A stretch of DNA of 64,000 nucleotides from Porphyromonas pasteri (GCF_014647755.1 NZ_BMPU01000005.1:149272-213271); one strand, 5' to 3'. Positions 1 through 8,441 are shown, counted from the first letter of the stretch. Translations and numbers: made by a program. Notes: generated by a model from the letters alone, not told the origin.

Positions 1-74
1 GGCAGGAGTCCTGACCCGCGAGTTTCCCCACCGTCCTGGACGCCACCTGAGGCATATCCACTAAATCATTACGG

Positions 75-103
75 CAAAAGTACCACTGCCCACTTTATTC
101 AAA
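75..103 (-). promoter_or_regulatory. Bacteroidetes-type promoter reading out of the left edge
   Basis: On the minus strand a TTTG (100-103) lies 17 bases upstream of TACTTTTG (75-82), matching the Bacteroidetes -33 TTTG / -7 TAnnTTTG arrangement. Transcription would start near position 69 and leave the window. It lies downstream of the cobalamin aptamer, so the off-window gene may have a second promoter. Bases 1-69 hold a CAGGACTCCTG inverted repeat near the edge and an open frame from an ATG at 55, too short to identify. Confidence 0.5.
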
Positions 104-184
104 AGAGCGGACATCCTCTTTGGGGAATAAATTCCAAGCATGGAGACCCATACTTGTAGCTTTCCTCGAAGCATTTTGAATGAG

Positions 185-390
185 CGTTGCAGGTCTTCTG
201 ACTCGTGCACCTTGTCTCCCAGCCACCCTTCCCAGAGACACAGAACCTCCAGTGGTCAGGGCTTCGACATAGCCCTCGGCAGGGAGCAGTATGATGCACA
301 TACAGCAGCGGGACTGTTCGAGATTCTCACTCGATTCCCTTTTAAGCCCGACACACAGCACACAGATCTTCGCGTGTCAGGCACAACGCC
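185..390 (-). promoter_or_regulatory. cobalamin (B12) riboswitch
   Basis: Read on the minus strand, this contains the ordered conserved blocks of the adenosylcobalamin aptamer: AAAAGGGAATC followed by GTGAGAATCTCGAACAGTC and CCGCTGCTGT (about 348 down to 300), then GACCACTGG and CTGGGAAGGGTGG, and the closing GAGTCAGAAGACCTGC ending near 187. The class binds B12 and usually represses B12 transport or synthesis genes, often TonB receptors in Bacteroidales. The regulated gene lies left of position 1. No clear terminator or sequestered start site could be assigned within the 180 bases after the aptamer. Confidence 0.88.
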
Positions 391-394
391 TTTA

Positions 395-402
395 CAAAGA
401 TA
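395..402 (-). promoter_or_regulatory. promoter of the cobalamin riboswitch RNA
   Basis: TATCTTTG on the minus strand fits the -7 element TAnnTTTG. Its predicted start point near 389 is just before the 5' end of the aptamer and just after the stop codon of the ecotin-like gene, so the riboswitch transcript appears to be initiated independently. Confidence 0.6.
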
Positions 403-407
403 CGATA

Positions 408-1379
408 TTATCTCTGATCACCATCCACCTGCGCATTCAGATTGCGCTGTGGCTGTTTGTCGCTGGTCAGCAGTTCACGCTTGCCCTCTGGACGGTAGCA
501 GCGAGTAAGCAATGTGAAGCGATCGGGTATATATACCGTGACCGCTTCGCCAGCATTACGTAGGACCACGAGGCCCATGTGCCGGATGAGCTTTTCTTCC
601 ATACGAGCATCTGGACAGCCCATGCGTGTGGACATGGTCTTGCCATCACTCTTGAAGATGTAGGGAAGGTTAAGCCCTTCGGCTTCCATGTCAAGCTCGA
701 ACTTTCCGCTCAGTACATGGATATTGCAGTCGACCTTCTTCCGTATGCACGGGATCAGCTCGATATAGTAGTCTGGGCTATTGCCCTTATGACGCTCGGG
801 AGCAGTGATGACGTAGGCCGTATAGCCACGCTTACGGGGGAGCTTACGGGCTACGGAGTCTGGGCTGACCTTCGTCGCCTTGCCCATAGCGCGCCAGATA
901 CGGTAGACGACGCGCACACTATCATTGGTCGTGATGGCCAGCTCCTTATTGCCTCGGAAGGGAAGAAGGAGGGGCTCACCATAGAGGAAGGGCTTAGGAT
1001 CCAGACCCTCGATAGGCTTGTCGAAGGCTGAGATAATCCCCTCGCCATGCTGATAGCGGTAGGAGGAGAAGACATCCACCTGAGTACTGGGTACGAAGCG
1101 CCCATCGATGCTGGTGTGCGTCGGGTTGGTATTGGGAAGAGCCGGTACGATCTCCACGCGGTAGTCCTCGAGGGGGCTGGCATGTGGGAGCGTCAGGCGG
1201 TAAGTATGCGGGGGGAGCGGGACCTTAGAGTAGTCTTCGGTATAGCTGACGACTCCCTCGCGAGCCTGATCACCTTCCTCACCATTCTGCCCATCGTGGG
1301 CAGCTCGGCAGCTGGGGCTAAGCAGGACAAGAGCAATAAAAGCTAAGAGGGAGGTTAGGTGGGCGCTTGAAGTAGTCAT
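408..1379 (-). CDS. tandem ecotin-like serine protease inhibitor, probable lipoprotein
   Basis: 323 residues. A hydrophobic leader ends in SPSC (Cys24), so it is probably a lipoprotein or otherwise exported. Two ecotin-like modules follow. Module 1 (about 58-166) has the start strand YRVEIVPA and the C-terminal strand VRVVYRIWRA, which resembles ecotin VDVKYRVWKA, but lacks the disulfide cysteines and a recognisable primary loop. Module 2 (about 183-300) keeps VDCN (Cys218) and STRMGCPD (Cys255), matching the Cys50/Cys87 disulfide and the STMMACPD loop of E. coli ecotin. By that alignment the P1 residue is Arg252 instead of Met84, predicting inhibition of trypsin-like (Arg-cleaving) proteases. 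The family is confident; the target and the role of the degenerate first module are inference. It lies 105 bases downstream of spt on the same strand. Confidence 0.8.
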   Translation of the reverse strand: MTTSSAHLTSLLAFIALVLLSPSCRAAHDGQNGEEGDQAREGVVSYTEDYSKVPLPPHTYRLTLPHASPLEDYRVEIVPALPNTNPTHTSIDGRFVPSTQVDVFSSYRYQHGEGIISAFDKPIEGLDPKPFLYGEPLLLPFRGNKELAITTNDSVRVVYRIWRAMGKATKVSPDSVARKLPRKRGYTAYVITAPERHKGNSPDYYIELIPCIRKKVDCNIHVLSGKFELDMEAEGLNLPYIFKSDGKTMSTRMGCPDARMEEKLIRHMGLVVLRNAGEAVTVYIPDRFTLLTRCYRPEGKRELLTSDKQPQRNLNAQVDGDQR

Positions 1380-1413
1380 ACATCGTCGATAGATGAGCTA
1401 TCTACTAAGATCA

Positions 1414-1452
1414 ACGGGTATCCCCCCGAATTTATTTCGATAGGATACCCGT
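1414..1452. other. hairpin between spt and the ecotin-like gene
   Basis: ACGGGTATCC (1414-1423) pairs perfectly with GGATACCCGT (1443-1452). A T-rich run follows on the plus strand, but no plus-strand gene ends here. On the minus strand there is no U-run, so it is more likely an mRNA processing or stability element between the two genes than a terminator. Function unproven. Confidence 0.35.
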
Positions 1453-1484
1453 AATAATCTTTTTTGGTCCGAGTGGTGCTGTCT

Positions 1485-2684
1485 CTAAGCCTGAGGATGG
1501 AGCGGAATGTCCAGGGCCTTGAAGACCTTGACGAGCGCTTTGATAGCGCGGTCAAGCTGCTCATAGGTATGGGTAGCCATGAGCGAGAAGCGGATCAGCG
1601 TATCGCCAGGAGCGACAGCTGGAGCCACGACGGGATTGACGAAGACACCTTCCTCGAAGAGCATAGCCGTCACGCGGAAGGTCTTCTCATTATCACGGAT
1701 AAAGAGGGGGATGATAGGCGTCGAGGTATTACCGATCTCGAAGCCCAGCTTGCGGAAGCGATCCAGGCAGTAAGCCGTCTTCTCACGAAGCGACTCCACA
1801 CGCTCGGGCTCACGAAGCATGATCTCCAGAGCCTTAGAGGCAGCAGCCGTCGAGGCTGGAGTACAGCTGGCGCTGAAGATATAGGAGCGAGCGTGGTGGC
1901 GGAGATAGTTAATGAGCACCTTGCTACCAGCGATGAAGCCACCGAGAGAGGCGAAGCTCTTACTGAAGGTACCCATAAGGAGGTCGACCTGATCGGTCAG
2001 ACCGAAGTGGTTACACGTACCGCGACCGTGGTCACCGAGTACGCCGAAGCCGTGAGCTTCGTCGACCATCACCGAGGCGTTGTACTTCTTCGCCAGACGT
2101 ACGATCTCGGGGAGGTTACACAGGTCACCCTCCATGCTGAAGACACCGTCGACGACGACAAGCTTGATGCGATCGGGATCGCACTGCTTGAGGCGACGCT
2201 CGAGAGCTTCCATATCATTGTGCTTGTAGCGGAGGCTCTTAGCGGGAGAGAGGCGGATACCCTCGATGATCGAAGCGTGATCGAGTGCATCCCAGATGAT
2301 ATAGTCTTCACGGCCGAGGAGGCAGGAGATGACCCCGAGGTTGACCTGGAAGCCCGTGGAGAAGATGATGGCATCTTCCTTGCCGACGAAGGCAGCCAGC
2401 TGCTTTTCCAGCTCGAGGTGCGTATCGAGGGTACCGTTGAGGAAGCGGCTCCCTGCACATCCCGTACCATACTTCTCCGTAGCGGCGATAGCAGCTGCCT
2501 TGATCTCGGGATGGTTCGTCAGTCCGAGGTACGAGTTCGACCCGAACATGAGGACCTTACGGCCATCGATGACGACCTCGGTATCCTGGTCGCTTTCTAT
2601 CTTTCGGAAGTAGGGATAAATCCCTGCAGCCTGAGCCTTCTGGGGCTCGGTAAAGGATGCTAATTTCTGCTCAAGTAAGTTCAT
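1485..2684 (-). CDS. spt: serine palmitoyltransferase (sphingolipid synthesis)
   Basis: 399 residues, a fold-type I PLP enzyme of the alpha-oxoamine synthase family. It condenses L-serine with palmitoyl-CoA to 3-ketodihydrosphingosine, the committed step of sphingolipid synthesis in Bacteroidales. Visible landmarks are GSNSYLGLT, the glycine-rich KYGTGCAGSRFLNGT, the cofactor aspartate in VDEAHGFGVLG and the PLP lysine in GTFSKSFASLGG. The N-terminal AAGIYPYFRKIESDQDTEV is typical of the Bacteroides/Porphyromonas SPT and separates it from the related glycine C-acetyltransferase (Kbl). The start is taken at MNLLEQKL; an in-frame ATG lies six codons upstream (2702). The leader from the predicted promoter is long, about 185 bases. 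Confidence 0.93.
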   Translation of the reverse strand: MNLLEQKLASFTEPQKAQAAGIYPYFRKIESDQDTEVVIDGRKVLMFGSNSYLGLTNHPEIKAAAIAATEKYGTGCAGSRFLNGTLDTHLELEKQLAAFVGKEDAIIFSTGFQVNLGVISCLLGREDYIIWDALDHASIIEGIRLSPAKSLRYKHNDMEALERRLKQCDPDRIKLVVVDGVFSMEGDLCNLPEIVRLAKKYNASVMVDEAHGFGVLGDHGRGTCNHFGLTDQVDLLMGTFSKSFASLGGFIAGSKVLINYLRHHARSYIFSASCTPASTAAASKALEIMLREPERVESLREKTAYCLDRFRKLGFEIGNTSTPIIPLFIRDNEKTFRVTAMLFEEGVFVNPVVAPAVAPGDTLIRFSLMATHTYEQLDRAIKALVKVFKALDIPLHPQA

Positions 2685-2876
2685 CTTATATCTGTCAAGC
2701 ATCCACCCATAGTGCTAAACGGGCACCTCACGGGCGCTCTCATCGTGGAGCGCGCGATGGGCGGACTGGGTCGGGGAGCTGCGATCGCAAGGAGCGCCAC
2801 AGCCCGGACACCTATAGTAATAGAGCTCTTATTAGAGGTGGAGGAAAGGCCCCCACACGAGCGTTATAAATACGGG

Positions 2877-2884
2877 CAAAAGTA
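2877..2884 (-). promoter_or_regulatory. probable spt promoter
   Basis: TACTTTTG on the minus strand matches TAnnTTTG and is the only good match upstream of spt. It implies a leader of about 185 bases containing several short inverted repeats; no known riboswitch was recognised in it. The rest of 2885-3100 shows nothing I can name. Confidence 0.45.
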
Positions 2885-3101
2885 CACAATTTCCCCTAAT
2901 TCGTGCAACGCACATTCACCTAAGCCACTTTTCCAGTGCAAATGCGGGACAAACAGCGCCCTCCAAACGGTATGAAAAGCCATAACCTCTCCCCTACTTC
3001 CGCAGCCGAAATCACGATGCCTTGGCAGCACTGCTTAGGGCACTATCACACAAGCCAATCGCCACGCTCACTGCCCCTGCCCACCGAGGAGGAAAAATGA
3101 A

Positions 3102-3201
3102 GTAGTACTGGTCACTGCATCGACCAGTACTGGTAGACATTAGTGACCAGTACTGCTCCGCGGTGTGACCAGTACTGGTCCGATCGCTGACCAGTACTGG
3201 T
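3102..3201. repeat. array of five ACCAGTACTGGT palindromes on a 22-bp pitch
   Basis: Five copies, some imperfect, of the 12-bp palindrome ACCAGTACTGGT have GTAC centres at 3106, 3128, 3151, 3173 and 3194, i.e. steps of 22, 23, 22 and 21 bases. The 10-base spacers are unrelated to each other. The array is preceded by GAGGAGGAAAAATGAAG, a flank nearly repeated at a second array near 58.7 kb. Spacing of about two helical turns puts every palindrome on the same DNA face, which suggests an operator array. It lies upstream of the S41 peptidase promoter. Confidence 0.85.
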
Positions 3202-3321
3202 TACTTTCACCCCCTTCACGAGCCCACTCTACACGCGCTTCGGCAGAGTGTTCTTTGCCCACCACTTGGGATGTGCGCCATAGACACATTCGCTTCCTTT
3301 ACGCCTTCCCTCTATTTATCG

Positions 3322-3329
3322 TATCTTTG
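3322..3329 (+). promoter_or_regulatory. promoter of the tricorn-like peptidase gene
   Basis: TATCTTTG fits the Bacteroidetes -7 element and lies 47 bases upstream of the ATG at 3377. Confidence 0.6.
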
Positions 3330-3376
3330 AGCATATACATGGTCTCGAACCACATACACAATCATCACTATAAGCA

Positions 3377-6300
3377 ATGGATATAAAGAAACCCCTTCTC
3401 TGTGGGCTTCTCCTCGGTGCGGCGGCACTCTCCGCCTCTGCACAGGAACGCCCACTCTGGCTGCGCTATCCAGCTATCTCCCCTGATGGCAAGACGATCG
3501 CCTTCGCGTACCAAGGCGATATCTACACCGTACCCACCGTGGGTGGTGAAGCCCGTCGCCTGACCTCGACCGAAGCCTACGAGTGCTATCCCGTCTGGTC
3601 ACCCGATGGCAAGCAGATCGCCTACACCTCCGACCGCAACTCCTCTGGCGTCAACATCTACATCATGCCAGCGGGTGGCGGTAAGGCTCGTCAGCTGACG
3701 ACCCACTCGGGGCGTGAGATCCCCCAGGCCTTCACTCCCGACGGCCGCTATCTCATCTTCAAGGCACACATCCAGGATCCTGCCAGCTCCGCCCTCTTCC
3801 CCAACTCCCTGCTCACCGAGCTCTACCGCGTGCCCGTCACCGGCGGTCGCCCCGAGCAGATCCTCGCTACTCCCGCCGAAGCTGTGAATGTCAGCCGTGA
3901 TGGCCGACGCATCCTCTATCAGGAGATCAAGAGCTTCGAGAACGAGTGGCGTAAGCACCACACCTCCTCTGCCTCACGCGACCTCCTCGAGTACGACTTC
4001 GACAAGAAGACCTACCGCTTCGTTGCCCGCCACGATGGCGAAGACCGCGATCCCGTCTACTCCCCCACGGGTAAGTCCTTCTACTTCCTCAGCGAGCGTA
4101 ATGGCGGCTCGATGAACGTCTACGAAGGCAACCTCGCTGGCCCCGCTACCGAAGCCAAGGCACTCACCCAGCTCAAGGGCGACCCCGTGCGTTTCCTCTC
4201 CAGCTCAGCCGACGGCCTGCTCTGCTTCGGCTATGCCGGTGAGATCTACACCCTCGTCCCTGGCCGCAGTGAGCAGCGTGTGCCCATCCGCATCTCCAAG
4301 GACCAGGCTTCCGACGAAGAGCTACACCTCGCGATGAGCCGTAGCCTCGGCTCTGCCGCAGTCTCTCCCGATGGCAAGCAGATCGCCTTCCTCTCGCGTG
4401 GTGATGTCTTCGTCACCGCTACCGACTACACCACGACCCGTCAGATTACGAAGGGCTCACAGGCCGAGCGTGGTGTCAGCTTCGGCGCGGACAACAAGTC
4501 CATCGTCTACGCCAGCACCAAGGACGGCTCATGGGATCTCTACATCGCTAAGGTCGAGCGTGGCGAAGATCAGAACTTCCCCAACGCCATGGCTATCAGT
4601 GACGAGAAGCTCATCCCCTCGCTCAAGGGCGAGAAGATGTATCCCTCCTTCTCTCCCGATGGCAATGAGGTAGCCTTCCTCTACCAGCGTGAGAAGCTCA
4701 TGGTCTACAACCTGAAGACCCGTCAGACTCGTCAGATCACCGACGGCAAGCAGACGCTTGACCCCGACTTCGTATGGTCACCCAACGGGAAGTGGATCGC
4801 CTTCTCCTACGTCTCCCGCGGCCGTGGCCCCTACACCGACGTAGGTATCGTCAGCGCTCAGGGTGACCAGCCCATCCAGAACCTCACGAACAGCGGTTAC
4901 TTCAGCAGCAATCCTCGCTGGTCTACCGATGGGAATATCCTCCTCTACGCTACCGATAAGTATGGTATGCGCAACCACGCTTCGTGGGGCTCCATGAACG
5001 ATATCATGGCGGTCTTCCTCAATCGTGCTGCTTACGAGAAGTTCCGCATGAACGACGAAGACCTCGCCCTCCTCGAGGAAGCCGAGAAACAAGCCAAGGC
5101 CGACACCACGAAGACGAAGAAGGCTCAGCCCACCAAGAGTACCAACGGCGTCATCGAATGGGACAACCTCGACCTGCGCACCGTACGCATCACCCCCGCC
5201 TCTTCGCGCCTCGGCGACTACATCCTCTCGCCTGACAACAAGAAGCTCTTCTACTTCTCCGCTACCGAAGCTGGGCAAGACCTCTGGGTCTACGATATGC
5301 GCAAGGGCACGACGCAGCTGCAGAAGAAGATGAACCTCTCCTCTCCCTTCTTCGCTTCGGACAAGAAGGGCACGAAGTTCTTCATCCTCGGTGCTTCGCC
5401 CATGACGCTCGATCCTAAGACGGATGCCACGAAGGCCATCACGATGGCTGGCCACCGCCGCATCGACCGCATCCGCGAGCGTGAGGTCATGTACGAAGAA
5501 GTCGTCCGCGAAGAAGAAGCACGCTTCTACCGCAAGGATATGCACGGCGTGAACTGGAAGAAGCTCACCGACCACTACCGCACCTTCCTCCCCTACATCG
5601 ACAACAACCAGGACTTCGCCGAGATGCTGAGCGAGCTCCTCGGCGAGCTGAACGTATCCCACACGGGCTCGGGCGCTCGCGCCTCATCGTCGGCCTTCCC
5701 CACAGCTGAGCTCGGCCTCTTCGTCTCGCCTGTAGCAGGCTCTGGCGCCCTGCACGTCGACGAAGTCGTGGCAGGTGGTCCCTTCGACAACTCCCGCACG
5801 AAGCTGCAGAAGGGCAGCCTCATCACCGCTATCGATGGCGAGACGCTCGAGGCAGGCAAGGACTACTTCCCTCTGCTGAACGATAAGGTAGGCAAGCGCC
5901 TCCTCGTCTCCTTCCGCACTGCATCGGGCGAGCAGGTCGACGAAGTCATCCGCCCCATCTCCTCCTCTGCCCTCAATGATCTCCTCTACAAGCGCTGGGT
6001 CAAGCAGCGCGCCGAAGAGGTAGAGCGTGTATCGAAGGGTACACTCGGCTACGTCCACATCCCCTCGATGGGTGACCCCAGCTTCCGCACGGTCTACTCC
6101 GACGTCATGGGCAAGTACTATCAGAAGAAGGGTATCGTCATCGACATCCGCTACAACGGCGGTGGTCGTCTCCATGAGGATATCGAAGCCTTCTTCACGG
6201 GTAAGCACTACGCTGACCAGGTCGTCCGTGACCGCCAGTACTCGGAGATGTCCTCCCGTCGCTGGAATCGCCCCTCCGTCCTCGTCACCTGCGAAGCTGA

Positions 6301-6592
6301 CTACAGCAATGCCCACGGTACGCCTTGGGTCTATCAGCACCTCAAGGTCGGTAAGGTCGTCGGTATGCCCGTAGCTGGTACGATGACCAGCGTGAACTGG
6401 GTGACGCTCCTCGACCCCAGCGTCTACTTCGGTATCCCTGCCGTAGGCTTCCGTCTCTTCGATGGTCGCTATCTGGAGAACACCCAGATGGAGCCCGACG
6501 TCGTCGTGCCTCTTGATCCCACGAAGGTGCTGCAGGGCGTCGACACACAGATCGAGAAGGCCGTCGAGGTCCTCCGCGCTGAGACGAAGTAA
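3377..6592 (+). CDS. tricorn-like S41 family serine peptidase
   Basis: 1071 residues with an N-terminal signal peptide (1-22, ending ASAQ), so it is exported. Repeated SPDG blocks (YPAISPDGKT, YPVWSPDGKQ, AVSPDGKQ, YPSFSPDGNE, VWSPNGKW) mark WD40/PD40-like beta-propeller repeats over about residues 25-560. A tricorn core follows: catalytic His762 in ELNVSHTG, a PDZ-like section (about 775-865) and the S41 domain. The nucleophile is predicted as Ser977 in DYSNAHG and the acid as Glu1034 in YLENTQ, corresponding to tricorn S965 and E1023. The residue after the nucleophile is Asn where tricorn has Asp966. It probably degrades oligopeptides in the periplasm of this likely proteolytic organism. 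It is a single-gene unit by its promoter and following hairpin. Confidence 0.88.
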   Translation: MDIKKPLLCGLLLGAAALSASAQERPLWLRYPAISPDGKTIAFAYQGDIYTVPTVGGEARRLTSTEAYECYPVWSPDGKQIAYTSDRNSSGVNIYIMPAGGGKARQLTTHSGREIPQAFTPDGRYLIFKAHIQDPASSALFPNSLLTELYRVPVTGGRPEQILATPAEAVNVSRDGRRILYQEIKSFENEWRKHHTSSASRDLLEYDFDKKTYRFVARHDGEDRDPVYSPTGKSFYFLSERNGGSMNVYEGNLAGPATEAKALTQLKGDPVRFLSSSADGLLCFGYAGEIYTLVPGRSEQRVPIRISKDQASDEELHLAMSRSLGSAAVSPDGKQIAFLSRGDVFVTATDYTTTRQITKGSQAERGVSFGADNKSIVYASTKDGSWDLYIAKVERGEDQNFPNAMAISDEKLIPSLKGEKMYPSFSPDGNEVAFLYQREKLMVYNLKTRQTRQITDGKQTLDPDFVWSPNGKWIAFSYVSRGRGPYTDVGIVSAQGDQPIQNLTNSGYFSSNPRWSTDGNILLYATDKYGMRNHASWGSMNDIMAVFLNRAAYEKFRMNDEDLALLEEAEKQAKADTTKTKKAQPTKSTNGVIEWDNLDLRTVRITPASSRLGDYILSPDNKKLFYFSATEAGQDLWVYDMRKGTTQLQKKMNLSSPFFASDKKGTKFFILGASPMTLDPKTDATKAITMAGHRRIDRIREREVMYEEVVREEEARFYRKDMHGVNWKKLTDHYRTFLPYIDNNQDFAEMLSELLGELNVSHTGSGARASSSAFPTAELGLFVSPVAGSGALHVDEVVAGGPFDNSRTKLQKGSLITAIDGETLEAGKDYFPLLNDKVGKRLLVSFRTASGEQVDEVIRPISSSALNDLLYKRWVKQRAEEVERVSKGTLGYVHIPSMGDPSFRTVYSDVMGKYYQKKGIVIDIRYNGGGRLHEDIEAFFTGKHYADQVVRDRQYSEMSSRRWNRPSVLVTCEADYSNAHGTPWVYQHLKVGKVVGMPVAGTMTSVNWVTLLDPSVYFGIPAVGFRLFDGRYLENTQMEPDVVVPLDPTKVLQGVDTQIEKAVEVLRAETK

Positions 6593-6626
6593 TCCCCCGC
6601 ACTTCACTAATCGTATTTATATAAGC

Positions 6627-6660
6627 GTAGCCCCTGCATCCCGAGTGATGCAGGGGCTAC
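6627..6660 (+). terminator. hairpin after the tricorn-like gene
   Basis: A perfect 14-bp stem (GTAGCCCCTGCATC / GATGCAGGGGCTAC) with a 6-base loop follows the stop codon at 6592. There is no T-run, so this is a weak intrinsic terminator or an mRNA-protecting hairpin. Confidence 0.55.
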
Positions 6661-6673
6661 GTGCGTAATGGCG

Positions 6674-6681
6674 TATCTTTG
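6674..6681 (+). promoter_or_regulatory. mutY promoter, predicted to give a leaderless mRNA
   Basis: TATCTTTG matches the -7 element. Only six bases separate its last G from the ATG at 6688, so transcription would begin at or within a base or two of the start codon. Confidence 0.55.
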
Positions 6682-6687
6682 CGCCCG

Positions 6688-7800
6688 ATGAAGAAGACCC
6701 ATCCCACCCCATCCACCCAAGGCATCGACCTTCGTGATGTGCAGCGCCGCCTCGGTAGCTGGTACGACGAATATGCCCGTGCCCTCCCCTGGCGCGAAGA
6801 TGTATCAGCCTACCACGTCATGCTCTCCGAGATCATCCTCCAGCAGACGCGCGTGGATCAAGGGATGGCTTATTATCATCGCTTCACCGAGCGCTTCCCC
6901 ACCGTACAAGACTTAGCTGCTGCGAGCGAAGACGAGGTACTCCTCCTCTGGCAGGGCCTCGGCTACTACTCCCGTGGACGCAATCTCCTGCGTACCGCAC
7001 AGATCATCGTCTCGGACTTCGGCGGAGAGATCCCCCACACCCCCGAGGGGCTGAGCCGCTTGCCAGGTGTCGGGCCTTATACGCGCGGTGCGATCCTCTC
7101 CTTCGCCTACAACCTCCCTTACCCCACTGTGGACGGCAATGTCTACCGCGTGCTGAGTCGCCTCTTCGGCTCTACCGAGCCCATCGATACGACACGTGGC
7201 GCACGCTCCTACTGGGATCTGGCGGAGGCCCTCCTCGACAAGGCGCATCCCAGTCGCCACAACCAAGCCGTCATCGAGCTGGGTGCCCTCTGCTGTACGC
7301 CCCGCCGCCCGCACTGCGACGCGTGCCCCATCGCCATGCACTGCCTTGCGCATCGTGCCGGCATCGAGGAGCAGCTCCCCATCAAGCAGGGCAAGACGAA
7401 GGTCCTCCCCCGCCACATGGACTACTTCCTCATCCGCCTTCCCCACGCATCGGGGGGCGAAGGCCTACTCATTCGCCGTCGTGGTGCTGGCGATATCTGG
7501 CAGGGGCTGTATGAATTCCCCCTCATCGAGACGGGAGAGACGGGTGTCACCGTCGAAGAGCTGACGAAGCTCCCCGCCTTCGGTGACCTCATCGCCGCAC
7601 TCAGGCGCCCGACCTTCCACCCCACCCCCATCGCACAGTGCTCGCACAAGCTCTCCCACCGAGCTATCTATGCCCGCCTCTTCCTCATCGAAGCCGAGGG
7701 CCTCAGTGCGACTCTTCCCTACCAGCACATCCCGAGCACAGAGCGCAGTAGCTACGCCTTCCCCGTACTCATTGAGCGCCTCTTAGAGCAAGTGCCCTAG
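6688..7800 (+). CDS. mutY: A/G-specific adenine DNA glycosylase MutY
   Basis: 370 residues. MutY removes adenine mispaired with 8-oxoguanine in base-excision repair. Landmarks are SEIILQQTR (catalytic Glu helix), the helix-hairpin-helix LPGVGPYTRGAI with the following catalytic Asp in TVDGNVYRV, and a [4Fe-4S] site with the exact C-X6-C-X2-C-X5-C spacing (CTPRRPHCDACPIAMHC). The C-terminal third has the NUDIX-like 8-oxoG recognition domain (GDIWQGLYEFPL). The start is ATG 6688, chosen because the promoter is immediately upstream; an in-frame start at 6661 would precede the promoter. A second, frameshifted mutY lies at 54.6-55.8 kb. Confidence 0.95.
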   Translation: MKKTHPTPSTQGIDLRDVQRRLGSWYDEYARALPWREDVSAYHVMLSEIILQQTRVDQGMAYYHRFTERFPTVQDLAAASEDEVLLLWQGLGYYSRGRNLLRTAQIIVSDFGGEIPHTPEGLSRLPGVGPYTRGAILSFAYNLPYPTVDGNVYRVLSRLFGSTEPIDTTRGARSYWDLAEALLDKAHPSRHNQAVIELGALCCTPRRPHCDACPIAMHCLAHRAGIEEQLPIKQGKTKVLPRHMDYFLIRLPHASGGEGLLIRRRGAGDIWQGLYEFPLIETGETGVTVEELTKLPAFGDLIAALRRPTFHPTPIAQCSHKLSHRAIYARLFLIEAEGLSATLPYQHIPSTERSSYAFPVLIERLLEQVP

Positions 7801-7840
7801 CGGAGGGCGTACGACGCAACTATAGTCCTACCTAAATCAA

Positions 7841-8311
7841 CCGATATTGGTCAGCGGGCGAAGCTATATTGGTCGCTGCGACGACCAATATGAGTACGTA
7901 GGCAGAGCTATATAGGATGGTGAAGAAAGCTATATAGCTTTGTGAAGTGACCTCTATTAGGTTGTTGCTCTACGTAGGGATAAAAGTTGCGGACGAGTGG
8001 TAGATAAGTTTGGGCTACGTACGTGGATCTAATATCTACGTACATGGATATTTGGACTGACGTGCCTGGTCTTTAAGACTACGTACATAGATAGAAGAAA
8101 ACCACTACGTGAAGGCGCTTTTTTCTTCGCGAGAATGATACTTTTCCCTCCGCTGAATAAGAGGAATACTCACGATAAGGCAAAGGGCTTGCGTCTCACT
8201 TCGGAGAGGCGTATCGGGGAGCTGGACGTGCGATGCCTTAGCAGAACAAATAGAGGACAGGACTCTGCCGCAACAGTCCCCGATATAGGTTGACTCGATG
8301 ACCAATATAGG
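7841..8311 (+). repeat. modular intergenic repeat, copy A
   Basis: About 470 bases between mutY and rpmH. Module 1 has six AT-type palindromes (CC-AATATT-GG / CTATATAG types) centred near 7845.5, 7867.5, 7889.5, 7911.5, 7933.5 and 7956, a 22-bp pitch. A linker of about 55 bases follows. Module 2 has four 12-bp palindromes of the CTACGTACGTGG type at 8015-8026, 8036-8047, 8058-8069 and 8079-8090, with steps of 21, 22, 21. Module 3 begins with a small hairpin (CGTGAAG / CTTCGCG around a GCGCTTTTTT loop, 8108-8131) and runs to about 8290, ending in two more palindromes 22 bp apart (8280-8289, 8302-8311). Copy B at 17.8 kb is closely similar throughout. I see no convincing gene inside. Confidence 0.88.
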
Positions 8312-8376
8312 TCACTACCTCCCCCTAATATTGTGGGTCAGACGCCCCCCGCGAATTATGGTTGGATAAAATTCCC

Positions 8377-8384
8377 TATCTTTG
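8377..8384 (+). promoter_or_regulatory. rpmH promoter
   Basis: TATCTTTG, the Bacteroidetes -7 element, lies 57 bases before the rpmH ATG. Confidence 0.6.
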
Positions 8385-8441
8385 TGGCTCAAATTGCAGA
8401 ACATAGCAAAGTATAAGCAACTAATATATTAGACAAACGAG

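Noticed and set aside
1..69. SRP or other small RNA at the left edge
   Set aside because: A GGTCAGGA stretch is reminiscent, but the diagnostic GGAAG...AGCAGCC segment cannot be seen and the sequence is cut off.
95..361. 88-residue minus-strand open frame
   Set aside because: It lies inside the cobalamin riboswitch; the conservation is that of the aptamer RNA.
3102..3201. CRISPR array
   Set aside because: The repeat is only 12 bp and palindromic with 10-bp spacers, and no cas gene is present; units do not fit CRISPR sizes.
8105..8305. 66-residue minus-strand open frame in repeat copy A (and an 86-residue frame at 18118-18378 in copy B)
   Set aside because: The frames follow the repeat sequence, have no promoter or coding pattern, and are not kept in copies C-E.
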